Shown here one piece after another: positions 37,644-50,500 of a stretch of DNA of 64,000 nt. The notes beneath the pieces are model-generated. The model saw only the letters and a program-made list of their open reading frames with translations, did not search any database and was not told where the DNA came from. Each line of letters starts with the position of its first letter. Within the stretch, counting starts at the first letter, position 1. The stretch is taken from assembly GCA_037074765.1 (NCBI GenBank), contig JBAMDO010000009.1, forward strand, positions 186,001-250,000. The letters run 5' to 3'. This DNA is from Mansonella perstans. Taxonomy: Eukaryota; Nematoda; Chromadorea; Rhabditida; Onchocercidae. The translations under genes were made by a program, and so were the position numbers.

Positions 37644-40600
37644 ATGGAATTATCGAAAAGTAGTTCATGGAAGGGAAATGATGAATTTACTGCAAATGAT
37701 ACCAATGATGATTCCACAATATCAACTGCGAAATTTGACAGTTCCATCTCTTCTGATTGTATGCCACCACGGAAACGTCCAAAACGTATATCAGTTAGCT
37801 ATGTTGAACAAGGTCAAGTCATAAGTTTGATTGTTGACAAAATTCAAAAACAAATCAATTTTTGATTGCTAGCAAAATTCAACTTAATTCAAATTATTGC
37901 TAATATTAGATTATTTGTTTGAAACATTTTTCACTTGCTTATGTAACAAAGCATAAGCTAGTTATGTTGTCATCGTAATGATTTCTGTTATGATTGCAAA
38001 GTTATGATAAATGTTATGATTCTATCATCAGCTAAACAATCATCTGATTAATTCGGACTTATTTCATTTAAATTTTCTTTATTAAAAATAGTGGTTAAAT
38101 AAATGATTTATTCTGCTATCGAATATCCGATATTCATATCTCTGGATTACTGGAATCTAACTTTTACTTTCATCTGTTTTGACATCTCTATTTAAACTCT
38201 GAATTAATAAATTTCATTGCAGGCATCCAGGATTCATTCATACCTTTTGGATTCAGTAAAGCATCTGTTATCAATGTTCGTGTTATTGCACTGTTTGATA
38301 ATAATAGCAATGAATTTCGTGAAATGGATTGCATTTGTGAAGATACGTCTAAAATTTATCGCGTGAAATTGGAAGGAATTTGGTTATCTACTCCAGTTAC
38401 GATTGGGTCTTCCTTGCGCATTATTGGTGCTAAAATGAGAGAAGAGGTAATCTGATATTACGATTTCCTATTCTCTTCAGTTATAACTTTAAAATTTTAC
38501 TTATCAGTACTTACATGTAACATAGAAATGCACAGAATTATTTGAAAAACATTATCCATAAAATATCTGGTATAACTTAAAATAGTTTTTTTTTTATAAT
38601 ACTTTTTTTACCTCTGCTTTGTTATTCTTGATTAATTTATCTTTTAGGAATTATTGTTAAACTGGGAAACTGGTGTATTAATTGTGGAACATAATGTACT
38701 AGTGCCATGTACACTTATCGTCCAAGGTGTATCTTGTCGTCGAAAAGCAGTACTTTCGTATTATTTTAAAGGACGAAGTAGTACAGCGAAGGAAATGTTG
38801 ATTGGAAATGTGGTTCATGAGCTCTTCCAAGTATGCATTACCATATAAATGGGGAAATTTGCTGCTACATTTAGATAATCATTTCCTTAAATAATGACAT
38901 CAATTAAAGGATCTGACCTTCTTTGTTTCTTATTCATCAATAGATGCGCAGTCAAGATGAAAAATTGTCTAAACCTAAAATGTGATTTGTACAAGAAACG
39001 TCGTTGCAAAAATGGGAAGTAGTGATTAAAATTGGTTCTTGAATAATTTCTCGACCCAATTTTCAGATTGCAATTACACGTTTGGAATTCAATGTCACTG
39101 AGAACAATTTACTTGATTTGTGGCGCAAAGAGTTACATGAGCAATATTCTGAACAACTTCTCGCTCTAAATCTCTCATCACAAAAGGTATATTTTTTATT
39201 TCTTATGAATTTTTAAATGGTTTGCGACGAATATTATTTGAGTGTTATTTAGATTGAAGACGAATTATGCCTTTACTTCAATACGATCATTCATTGGGTG
39301 TCAACTCATATGCCACCGCCAAGAGGTCGAAACGAATCGCTACATATAGGTTCCAAAATCATGGAAGTAGTGGATATAGAGGAGTCCATATGGGATTTAT
39401 ATTATGGCTTTAAAGCCAAAATTGATTGCACTCTGAAGGTTTTCATCTTTGTCAACTGTAAAATATTGTTGATAAGATTTAATTTAATATCTCATGTAAT
39501 AAAAATGCAAGTATACAAACGTCAGCCGAAGGGTTCTAAAAATTTCGAATAGAACTTTTGCTAATTGAAATTTCAGGTAAAAAAGAAGGATGGAGAGCAA
39601 AAACTCGTTCCTGTAGAATTGAAAACTGGCAAGTCAAAGCTAAATACAGAGCATGTTACACAAGTCATGCTTTACTGTCTTGCTTTAGCATCGAAACAGG
39701 TTAATGCTATGTCCAAATATTTGAACTTTCGTTAGACATAGTTTTTAATCTCATGCGACTTAAATTCCGTTTCATTTCATTGAATTGCATAGCTAGAGAA
39801 ATTTTGGAGATGTTTGTGTAAATTGTTATAATTTAGAATATATTCAAGGCTTGGGAAATCTAGAATATATCGCCTTATAATATATCATTCATGTATTTGC
39901 AACACATCAAAATATTGGCAGGTGACATAGACAGAGCAGAACACTCTCAGCAGACGAGATGTCTCAAAATATGCATAAAATACGGTGTTTCTGTATATGA
40001 ATATTTATTTGTAATTTTTAAAGAGTACCATTGAAAATGGATTACTGCTATATTTACTGGATGAGACCTCTCGAACAGTATCTCCCAAAACTGTTGATCT
40101 CAAAGGAATCCTGCATTTACGCAACGAAATTGCCGCAAGCATAAATGCCATTTCGTTTGATAACCTTCCAGGTTCTTTTTCATTATTTCATATTTTAGAA
40201 GTTATCTGAAATAAAAAGGGGATCACTTTTTGTTAATCGATTTCGTTGTATTCGATATTAACTCAGTTTCATTCAGTTAAAGTTATTAAGGATCTTTTCA
40301 GCGTTTGCGTGATGGTCCTCGATAGTGAATACTGGGGAGGGGGATTAATGATATTTTTTATGAAAAGTTTTTGCATTTGTTTTAAATTTAGTCTTAGCAG
40401 AAATTTTAAGCTGACTTTTATCTTACCGATATTAATGGAAGACTTCATTATCTTTATAGAACCGGTATTCAATACACATACTTGTCAATGGTGTAATCAG
40501 GTTTTATCATGCTCTTTATTGCAACGCTGTTCTGACTCAACTCTAACTGAAATCTTCTTTCAAGACCAACTAAAACATCTTAAGCAAAGTCATATCGATT

Positions 40601-43600
40601 ACTTTAAGCAGTTTATTCGTTGGATACTGATCGAGTGGCGATGTGTAACGGACAATAGTGCAGCTGATAAGGAAAATATGTACAGAAGGTCTTTTTTTCA
40701 CTTCACTAATACCCTTGATATTTCGCTCGATTGAAATCAAGGGTGAAGGGATAGGATCACTAAATTTGATATTACAGTAAGCTATTAATATGAATTTCAG
40801 AAAGGATTCTATACCAAGAATAGAGGTTATCCTTCATACCATCGTTCAACGAGGTAATAAGACCATCCTTACTTTTCAAAGGTAAATTCTTAAAAAGCTA
40901 TTAAGACAAACATCGTCAGTTTAGCATCTATCATCCATCTGATTAGAAGACGGTTCACTATAAAACAATGAAGTTTGATTAATTCAGGATGGAGGTAATA
41001 GATAAGCATCATGAAGTGTTCATGAAAGGGGATATACTGTTAATTCATTCCAAGAAAACTGAAATTATTGCTATGGTATCTGTAATTTCCATCAAAGGTA
41101 AGTTGATTTTTCAAGTTTCTGTCCACTATGCAAAATGAATGGCTAGTGGTGCCGCTATTACGCGTAAGTTCCAGGAATATTGTTCAACGGAATGGATTAT
41201 TTAGTAGTGAGAACACTATTGCGCCTTGCGCACAATTATGGATTTTTTTCCGAACCGGCTAAGGATATTGCACATGGAAATATTCCGCAGTCTATTTACC
41301 GATTAAGTTCTAGGTAGTTTAAATGTCTGTGTTCAATAAGTTACTTGCTACAGCAGATTTATGACTCGTTGAAGCTTTAGAAAACATTCCTTCATTGCTT
41401 GAGCAGTGCCTGACAACTGTTATGTTCAATCCACAATGCTAACAGATCACTTATAATAAACTAAGATTCGTTATTAAAAAAGTTAAATATTACAGAAAAT
41501 TTTATCGATGTTACTGCAAATGGAAACAGTAATTCATTTGTTGTGGGAACAACTTATTTCCTTGAAAAACATGAAACTTCCTTCAAGCACACTCTCAATC
41601 TTGGAAATTTAGTTATGCTAATGGTTGATGACAAACAAATGTATGTAGGTTTCCTGGCTTAATCAGATTTTTTCCTTTTATACCTTTCATATCCAATATT
41701 TCACAAAGGTTCCTTAAATATGTGCCAAAAATTGAAAGAATTTTGAGGATCGAAATATACTTTTCCTCTTATTTTTTGTATCAATAGTTATGACACGCTA
41801 TTTAGGTCGAAAATTAGATCTCTTATAATTGATATGAGGCCCCCGGTGTTTTCAAAGATGAAAAAAGAGCATATAGTTGGCATATCAGAAATTGTGCGAT
41901 CATTAAATGGTGATCAAGCACGAGCAGTTGTTAAATCTCTGATGTCTAATGATTACACGATTATTGAAGGATTTCCGGGATCTGGTAAGGGAATGAAATT
42001 TAACAAAACAATAAGTTTTGAGAGCAAATGAAAGATGAAGCACCACAGAAAAAATTTTTTTCAAAAAATCTCAACTTATTGTCAGTTACAAAAGTTTTAA
42101 GAAAATAATTGGTTTTCTGTTTTGCAGTTTTCTAATTGATTAAGATAGATGACTGATAAAGTTAGATTTGATTTCAGGAAAAACAAGCACCTTAGTAGTG
42201 CTAATTCGTTGCCTTGTTTATTTGGGTCGCACTGTCCTTATTACTTCCCACACTCATTCTGCAATTGACAATCTTCTTTTGAAACTTATTGAGGTTAAGA
42301 GTTTTCTTATCCCTTTTTCTATACTTTCCTTTAATGAGAAATTTTTGAAATATTTAAGAATATATAGCATTTCCTTCACTGTTTACAAACTTCTGATTGT
42401 TTCAGAACTATGCTTTTGCCATATAGATAAATTCTTACAATGGAGAAGATTGAAAAATTTTTCTGCCATGGGAGCTTAGTATTTCAAAAAAAAAAAAAAA
42501 AAAAAAAAGAAAAACAGTTTTTAGTATGTTGATGAAAATAAGATCCTGCGACTGGGACAACAGACTTCTGTGATGAAACCTATACAACATCTAATTTTGG
42601 AAGCAAAATTGTCTAAGTACACGGATACTGATAGGGTTTCATTCATGCAGCATATTCTAAAGGAGACGGTAAAATTCAATGTTTTTTGTCTATGTGGATA
42701 TGTTTCATGCGAATCTTATGCTATCATAATATTCAAAATCTCCTTACTTTTAATCAGTAGTTAATTTTTTTGATGACCGTATTTCTATAAATTTCAGCCT
42801 ATCGTTGCATGTACTTGTTTGGGAGTATCAACGAATTTGCTATTTTCGTACCGTCGTTTTTCAATGACAGTTGTTGATGAAGCATCTTTGGTTTTGGAAC
42901 CTACTATCATTCCTGCTATTGCTGCTTCTGATTCTTTTGTACTTGTTGGTGACCATAGACAGCTTAATCCGCTTGTTCGTTCCAAGCAAGCTAGGTATTT
43001 CTGGCACATTTAACAGCCTACAAGAGAGTAAAATACCAACTAAAAATTGAATTCAATCTATTGTTATATAATAAAAAATGAGCTGTATCGAGAGACTTTC
43101 TTTTTGTTGAGATTCAAATAATAAGAAATTTTGTATCCTTGTTATAAGAAAAGCAGTAAAAAATGAATCTGTAACAAATAAATTGAAGTTAGAATTATTG
43201 ATAATTATGCATTGTGCTATTTCAGACAGGAAGGTATGGCGAAATCGTTGCTAGAACGATTAACTGTTCATCATTCAGCTGTAATTACATTACATTCGCA
43301 ATATCGGATGAACAGGTAATTTCAGTATTTATATGATTTCCGAAGACATTTTAACATTAGTAATGAAAGAATTGTTGAATCTTAATTATATCCCAAATTT
43401 TAGGCCGATTGCGGGACTTAGCAGCATTCTCTTTTATGAAAGTAAACTTCTATGTGCAAATAGTACGGTAGCTGAAGCAGTTCTTACCAATTTCGCCTCT
43501 GATGCCATCAGTGGGGACATTTACTCTAGTGCGTTGAATTAATGATTGAAATCAAAAATTATTGAAATTCTAAAATATCCCTAATCATAGTTAGATCTTC

Positions 43601-44581
43601 AGTCATCGAATTTACGGTTTTTCTCAATTATTTCGAAGGAAAAATATTTGGTAGATTGACGTCTTTTTGTGAGAGTAATCATTTTTTTTATTATAAGATG
43701 TTATAGAGGCATACAAGCTTTGTGTTTCAAATTTGCTGGAAAATGCAGTCGTATTTGTGGATACCCAGTCATACAAGAATCCATCATTTTGTGCAACTTT
43801 TGGCAGCTTTGGTGAATTTACTAACACTGGAGAAGCGGAATTTATTGGAGGTCTTTGCAAACTATTTGTTAAGGTTAGCTGTTATAGCTTGTATCTGGAA
43901 GATTTGATCGTGCACTAATTAGATTTACTTCTGTCCTTTTCATTATTCATAATTAATTGATAATTTTGCCAGATGAATTTCGACAAATTCTTCATCAGTT
44001 TTAGGTATTTTTAGCTTATATTATAATATGTCTGGCAGTTGTCTTTTATATAATTTGGAGAAAAATGAAGTTTAGTTAGGCTTTCCGGAAAGTGACCTTG
44101 GTGTTGTCAGTATCTATCGCCATCATGTTGAACAGTTACGCCGTATAGTTCAAGTGGGGATTGAAGTGAATACTGTTGATCAATATCAAGGTAGAGACAA
44201 GTCGGTTATTGTATTAAGTTTTGTGTGGACCGCCGAAGCAGAAAAGAGAAAAAGTGAGCTGCTTGCCGATTGCCGACGAATTAATGTTGCGATCACGAGG
44301 GCTAAACACAAGTTAATATTGGTCGGATGCCGAAAATCATTGTCAAGGTGATTCCAAAATATTTGATATTGCCTCATTCTTTATCCAAATTAAGAATCAT
44401 ATTGATGTAAATCAAGCTATTTCAAATTATTTTTGAGGTTTTAATTAGGAAAAAATCGATTTTGTTTTGCGAAAATCATAAACTGAAATAGCTTCTTTAT
44501 TTGTGTGCTTTCAGCTACCCGGCAGTGAATGCAGTAATTAACGCAATCCCTGAGGAATGCTTCACAAAATTACATGAATAA
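37644..44581 (+). CDS. DNA2: DNA2 nuclease-helicase (complete)
   Basis: ATP-dependent helicase and Fe-S nuclease that trims long Okazaki flaps and resects DNA ends (known family role). Twenty-one exons: 37644-37812, 38223-38446, 38648-38830, 39067-39186, 39253-39438, 39577-39699, 40024-40171, 40460-40688, 40801-40881, 40988-41097, 41175-41313, 41530-41640, 41806-41984, 42178-42293, 42525-42668, 42798-42994, 43226-43315, 43404-43528, 43707-43873, 44076-44347, 44515-44581; about 1,059 aa (human 1,060). An N-terminal PRKRPKR patch may be an NLS. Nuclease residues: first Fe-S Cys in [11 protein letters not shown] (about 160), GFKAKID (Asp about 290), PVELKTGK (Glu/Lys about 308-310), [10 protein letters not shown] (C-x2-C-x5-C, about 393-402). 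Helicase superfamily 1 motifs: [67 protein letters not shown]. The junction between exons 11 and 12 is uncertain; an alternative uses a donor after 41306 and exon start 41496. All catalytic residues I know are present. Confidence 0.95.
42486..42508. repeat. Poly-A run in a DNA2 intron
   Basis: About 23 A residues, closely followed by AGAAAAACAGTTTTTAG, the acceptor of exon 42525-42668. Confidence 0.9.
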
Positions 44582-45753
44582 GTATATGATTATTATATTT
44601 TGCCCTGCGTCATATTTTCTTTTTTATGATAAGCATCATCGTTTCCATACTTATCTATTTATTTATTTATAACGACTCACCATTTTTTTTTAATTATTAC
44701 TACTCAATGAAAACAGCTATTATTTTATAATCAATTTTGTTAAGCCAGATAAAGCATCTGGTACGAAAAGACAACATTCTGTTGCTTATCGGTTTTATCA
44801 TTACTAGATTAATGTACTCTGAAGCGATTTAAGAAAAACTGGCAATATAATATTTAATCGAAAACACTTATTTAACGGAGCGGATTACCTTATGGGCAGA
44901 TATAGTTGAAGTATAGTAAGTCAAATTTTATAAACATAAATTTGGGAAGATTTCTAGAATGCCATATATACTATTCTTCAATTTGTCAATTCAAGATTTG
45001 AATGAATTTTCTGATTAAGAATCGCAAATTCCTTATAAACTTTGCGAGATTTTTCTAATTGCTCGATTTTTCTAACTGTAATACTATGTCCAAAGCTCTA
45101 TTTATTTGTTTTTAGTGCTTTTGTTTTAATCACTTAAAGTGACTGATTCTAAACATGTGAATTATGTAATGTGCAATCTTTACTCGATCTTGTATTCAAT
45201 ATCCTTTTCATTTTCTGTAAGCCATTCTTCATTTTTTTTAAAGAATTTTAAAGCTATGTACCATAAATTAAAGTAGTTTTAGCATTTCTTTTGTCTTATC
45301 GAAGAGATATAATCTAGTACAAAATATTCGGGAGAGCTTAAAAAGCACCATGAAATATTATGGACTGCCATATTTTAATTACTATATATAACGTTTTTCA
45401 GTTCTTTTCAGTAATCTTTCACATTTTGAAAAAAACGAGGCTTTTTTTATTTCTTATAGTCCTCATATTTTTTTAGCTGATTTTGCTTGTTTTATTAACT
45501 TTTTGTTTACTAGATGAGAGTTGATTTAAAAATGTTTGTTTCAAATATGCTTTGAGCTATTTCATATCTTCCCAAGCATTACGGTAATCTAATGGCTGTT
45601 CGCTTTTTAGCTTACGATTAACAGTAATTTGGTTCTTACTTTGAAGTACTTTGAAACTCGAGATTATCATTTCCATCAATATGAAAGCTAAAAATTTTTG
45701 ATAATGAATTGATTGACAGCGAAGTATTTTTGAATTCCATTTTTCATATTAGC

Positions 45754-45813
45754 ATTAAAATTGATGAAATGCAATGTGATTTCATTAAAATTTATGAAAT
45801 GTAATGTGCTTTC
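45754..45813. repeat. 30-bp tandem duplication
   Basis: Two adjacent 30-base units, each starting ATTAAAATT and containing ATGAAATG.AATGTG, at 45754-45783 and 45784-45813, with three mismatches. Confidence 0.85.
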
Positions 45814-46512
45814 TTTTTTTTGGTTAAAATGTGTGCAAAACAATAAAAATTGCAAGATTGTTGTGTAGCAATTATTGAAAATTGTTAATGAGGGATAACA
45901 AACGATCGTTTCAAGAAATGGGATAGGATTAGAGCCAAGAAGATGAAGAAAAGCGCTTTGGTCAGATAAATCTTCTCATTAATTTACTATATTTTCTTAT
46001 TCATAAATGCCTGGCACGCTTCGTACATCGTCAGTTGCTGTTAATTCAAACAAAAATTATAAGCGATGAATTTATAAAATTCTTTTTTTATTGAATTTCT
46101 TCAGAAGACATTCTTGAAATAAAAAAAAATCAATTACAAGGTCTGTTGAATAATGAATAATTAAAATTTCTTCAAGTAGTAAATTTTGGGCTTATTTCCA
46201 AAATTATTTTTTCGCATAATTTGAATAATTATTTTTTAAAATGTAAGTTAATTGCGTTTTTTTTTTAAATGTTCTTATAACGTATTGGATAAAAAGCATC
46301 GTGCAATATCCATTGACTCCATCGTTGAATGTCTCAATTTCATTTACTGAAGATGTTTGAATGGAGCTTAGGCAACTTGAAATAAAGTTGCGAATTTCGA
46401 TATATTGATTTGTCCTTCAAACTAATTAATTCAGTTATTTAGTGGTGCCAGGCATCTGTTATACAATCTGAAGATAATTTGTCTTTTCAATTTTGAATGA
46501 GCGGACCGTAAG

Positions 46513-46570
46513 TCATGTATGTATGAATGTTTGTATGTGTGTGTGTATGTGTGTGTGTGTGTGTGTGTGT
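46513..46570. repeat. (TG)n microsatellite
   Basis: TATG/TGTG alternation ending in a pure (GT) run of about 22 bases before CAGTTAATTAAC. Confidence 0.9.
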
Positions 46571-47473
46571 CAGTTAATTAACAGACAAATGTGTTTTGGC
46601 GAGAGGACTGATATGTTGCACTCAAATTTCAGAACTTTTCATTTCAGTTCAACAGCCTCGTCAGTCAATTCCTTTGACTAACATAAATCTTTTATTGGTA
46701 TAAAAAAAAAATCTTTTATTTTTTCATCATGTTTACAATTCTATTTTTTACTTTTCTTCAAGTTTTTTTTTTTTTCATGTGAATTTTCAATATTTCCTTG
46801 TGTCTCATTTATTAAAATTTTTTTTTTAAATTAAAATTTACAATTAAAATATTAGGAATAAGTCTGCGGTAAAATAATAAACAATTAAATAGTAATAATT
46901 ACAATTTTTCAACAATAGTAATTATTAATTATTGAAGGATATTTCAGTTCCATAATTAGCATATTATTTGGTGAGGACGAAAAAAAGAAAATCGTTTGGA
47001 GAATTGTAATATTTGTGGATGAATTTAATTTTCGTTCTTATCACAGAACTTTGCCTTATTCTTATCTTAGCTCTTTGCCTGTAACTGATAAGTTTTTCTT
47101 TTCCATTTTATTCGTTTACACAATATTTTTCAATTTATGAAAGGAGAAGAAAGAAATCCGAATGGAAAAAATTATTCAGGAAAGAGATAGAATGAAAAGT
47201 ATTTCTTTAATGATTTCAATTTTATTGTTCATTTTAAAGTCTAATTTAAAGGCTTCTATTGCATATTGTAAAAAATTTCATTGTGCTTCTTTTCAATTTT
47301 CTATTTTGCCTTTCATTTTAATCATATTTTCTTTTCCCTGTCCGCTTTATTACGATCATTATTAAGATTCGATACAAACACATTCATCATCACTCTGCAG
47401 CATGTCTCAATAATCATTTATTTGTATTATATTACAATGCTTGCATTGATCGATATGTGCACTGAATCAGAGA

Positions 47474-47511
47474 GATATCACTTTTATATTCTGATATCAC
47501 TTTTATATTTT
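47474..47511. repeat. 19-bp tandem duplication
   Basis: GATATCACTTTTATATTCT is directly repeated with one terminal difference, in the gene-free stretch. Confidence 0.85.
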
Positions 47512-50500
47512 TCTCTTTGTCAGTTAAAAATAAATTTTTATCGGTTCATTTCTTTTAGAAGTTCATATTAAATTATCATTGAATTAAATTATTCTTCTTT
47601 GATGCTAAAATAGAATTCGTTTTTTAACGAGAATAGTTGGTTTGAACCATTCAAAAATCTATTAATCTTAAATTAGAAGTATTTTCATTTGTCGTATTTA
47701 ATATGATATCAGAATTCGATACAATTTTGAAATAATATCTGATATGATTGTAATTTGCTTGAAATATCCGGAATTACATTGGTTCTTTAAAGCTGCCTAT
47801 CTTTTCAAATCACCCAAGATTAAGCTTAAGTTATATTCATAGTCATTATACACATACTTACGTACGTACACTTAACCCACAAAACTATCCACACATACTT
47901 ACACATACACTTACAACAATAACGCATATGCCTACACAATTACCTATATAGGCGTTTAGTTTTTGGAAAAAAATTTTAAGAAACTTTCTTCAACCAGCAA
48001 TTTGCTGACTCTTATTCAGTTAATAACAGTTTGTAGTAGAGAAGAAAGTCTTCCATGATGAAAATAAATAAATGCTTATTTGGCGCAAAATCAATAAGTG
48101 TTTTATTATCAGTGCTTAGGCTTATAATCCAATGCTTCCAGAGGTTCTTTTCATTAGCCTGAGTAGACGTTTAAAATTGCACATGCATGTGTGCCATCTC
48201 ATAATACATGCCTTACAACCATGGTAGCCTATGACGCACTTGGAACTATTGACTTAGTTATTTTGTGTTTACCTGCATACTTACTTATTGTTTCTGCTTC
48301 GTTTCACTTTTCTAATATTTCCTTCATCTATCCGTTTGTCTTTCATCCATTTCTTTCTTTCAAAATTTTAAATAGCCAAATGAAGAAAATGAAATTTATC
48401 TCATTTATATTAAAAATTAATGATACAAATTCTTTCGTCCTTTTTTTCGTTTAAAAAAGGCTTTTAAAAGAAAAAAATTGAAAGAAATGAATCTTTTTTA
48501 AAATTATTGCAGCGAAAAAGTATTGGAGGGAATTTTAAAAATATTTGAGCGAATGTTATTAAATCTAAGCAATGTAAATTTCAATATAGCACGATAGCTT
48601 GTCTTACTTTATTTTTTCAATAATCAATAATATGAAATTAAAAATGAATTGCATTTGAACTGATTTAGGCTATAATTAAATTTGATAATTTTGCCAAACA
48701 CTATAACGAGCATTCCCAATTTCAAAATTTAGGGTAATAGCAATGAAAAAAAGTTAATTGCTCTGCTTTTCCTGTAAATTTGAAAAATTGTTTGAGTAAA
48801 ATCAATATGAATTATAGCTCTATTGCAATCTATCGATGAAAATAGGTCATGTTCCTTTCATCATTTGGCATACATTAATTTTGGTTTTTTTCAAAAGGCT
48901 ATCCAAATTTTCTATAAGAAAGAGAATTTATGCTATAATTGAGCATTTATTAATAAAAGATTGATTGAACAAATATGCGTAAAATTCTAACGCATTTCAG
49001 GGCATTTATTGATTTTCTTATCTCAGAATAACACTCCTAAAGATAAGCTATCAATTAAATTTGCATTTTTTTTGAAGTAAAAATTAGTCAATTATCGTTG
49101 ATCACTGATAATATAATATAAGTCTTCTCAAAAATTTAATGATATTAAGAATTGCACTAAAATATTCCAATAGTAATTTCTTGTATCATTTCTGATCATT
49201 GGTAAAATTTTCATTTTAACAGAAATAGGAGTTTAGATGTTATGCTTTCATTTGTACAATAGTTATACAGCATTCAACATGCTATCCAAGTGAAACAAAC
49301 TTATATTCATATTGCAAAATGTAAACAAAAATTATGCGCTAATTATTTACGACTATTTCCATTTAATTAACTTTAATAAACAAAGTTGAGATTGAATATA
49401 AGAATTAAAATTGTCCATTTAACTAAACCATATTAATGTTTAGAAATTATGAAAATAAACTTTTTTGAAAATGTAAGAAGGCTCAATTTGAAATGCCTCA
49501 GAACTTTTTCAAAACTTCGCACTTACGCTACTCGTTGACATTTCATCATTTTTATGAAATGAATTTTGTGAGAAATAGCTAAACCTGATCAGGAATGTAC
49601 TCATTTACTTTATAAATGTCAATAAAGCTGGTTTAATCAATAGTATCAAAATTAAAATTCTTTTACGAATCTCCACCACAAGCATGTCATATAACTTACT
49701 TATGCAAATGTCACATTTTACAAATAAATTAATTTAGTGTAATCAATATGTCACATTTATCCAGCAAAATTTAGGAAATGGATTGAAACCATAAATTTTA
49801 ATTTTCAAACATCAAAAAAAAATATTTACTCACTCATTTGCGCGAAGATTAAAACTTTTTTTGTTTGGAGCAAAACATTTCTTTTCTTAGTTTACTTCGC
49901 TTTTTTCATGCTGAAAGTTAGGATGCCATTGTTGCTTCTTACCGTCCAAAAAAAGAGTTACATAATTTGAATTCAATGTACGTGTATGTAATGCGACGTG
50001 TACGATATTGTATTTCATTTATTGTTCAAGTGAATTTATATTTACTCAGTGTTTCAGTTCAGCAATGATTAAAAACATAGGGCGATAAAAATGCGAGTAT
50101 TTTTAACAGTGACATTTGGAATCGAATGGAAGCAAAATACTTAAATGTGACTAACTGGTTAATTAGCGAAAGGTGGTTCATTTACAAATCGCTACGAACA
50201 ATTATTCCAAATCTATATTTTCCAGGTAGAGTACTTTTTTATGGAATCAAGAACTTTTTTACTTCATTCTCGTTGCTATTATTATAATTTATTTAAGAAA
50301 ATAAAATGAGATATATTGATCGCTCTGAAATGAATTTTTTCTTTTCACTTTCTTATTTTTTCTTAGAGAAACTTTTTTTTCAGATTTAAAAAGTCTTCCT
50401 TATTTAAAACGAATTATTTCTTCTTTTTTTCCAGAGCTCTTGCACAATGAATTTTTTCCACATGATATTTAAGTAAAGTATTTCCAATTTCGATCATTGT

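Noticed and set aside
38943..38984. Possible DNA2 exon after an AG at the 38941 region
   Set aside because: It reaches a stop quickly. Joining 38830 directly to 39067 keeps the frame and matches the family (ELFQ then IAITRLEFN).
40246..40734. Single 162-codon open frame as a separate gene
   Set aside because: Its first part is intron read-through. Only 40460-40688 is a DNA2 exon, carrying the C-x2-C-x5-C cluster.
46493..48454. Several plus-strand open frames of 60-96 codons
   Set aside because: Low-complexity translations of TG repeats or AT-rich DNA, with no splice structure or motifs.
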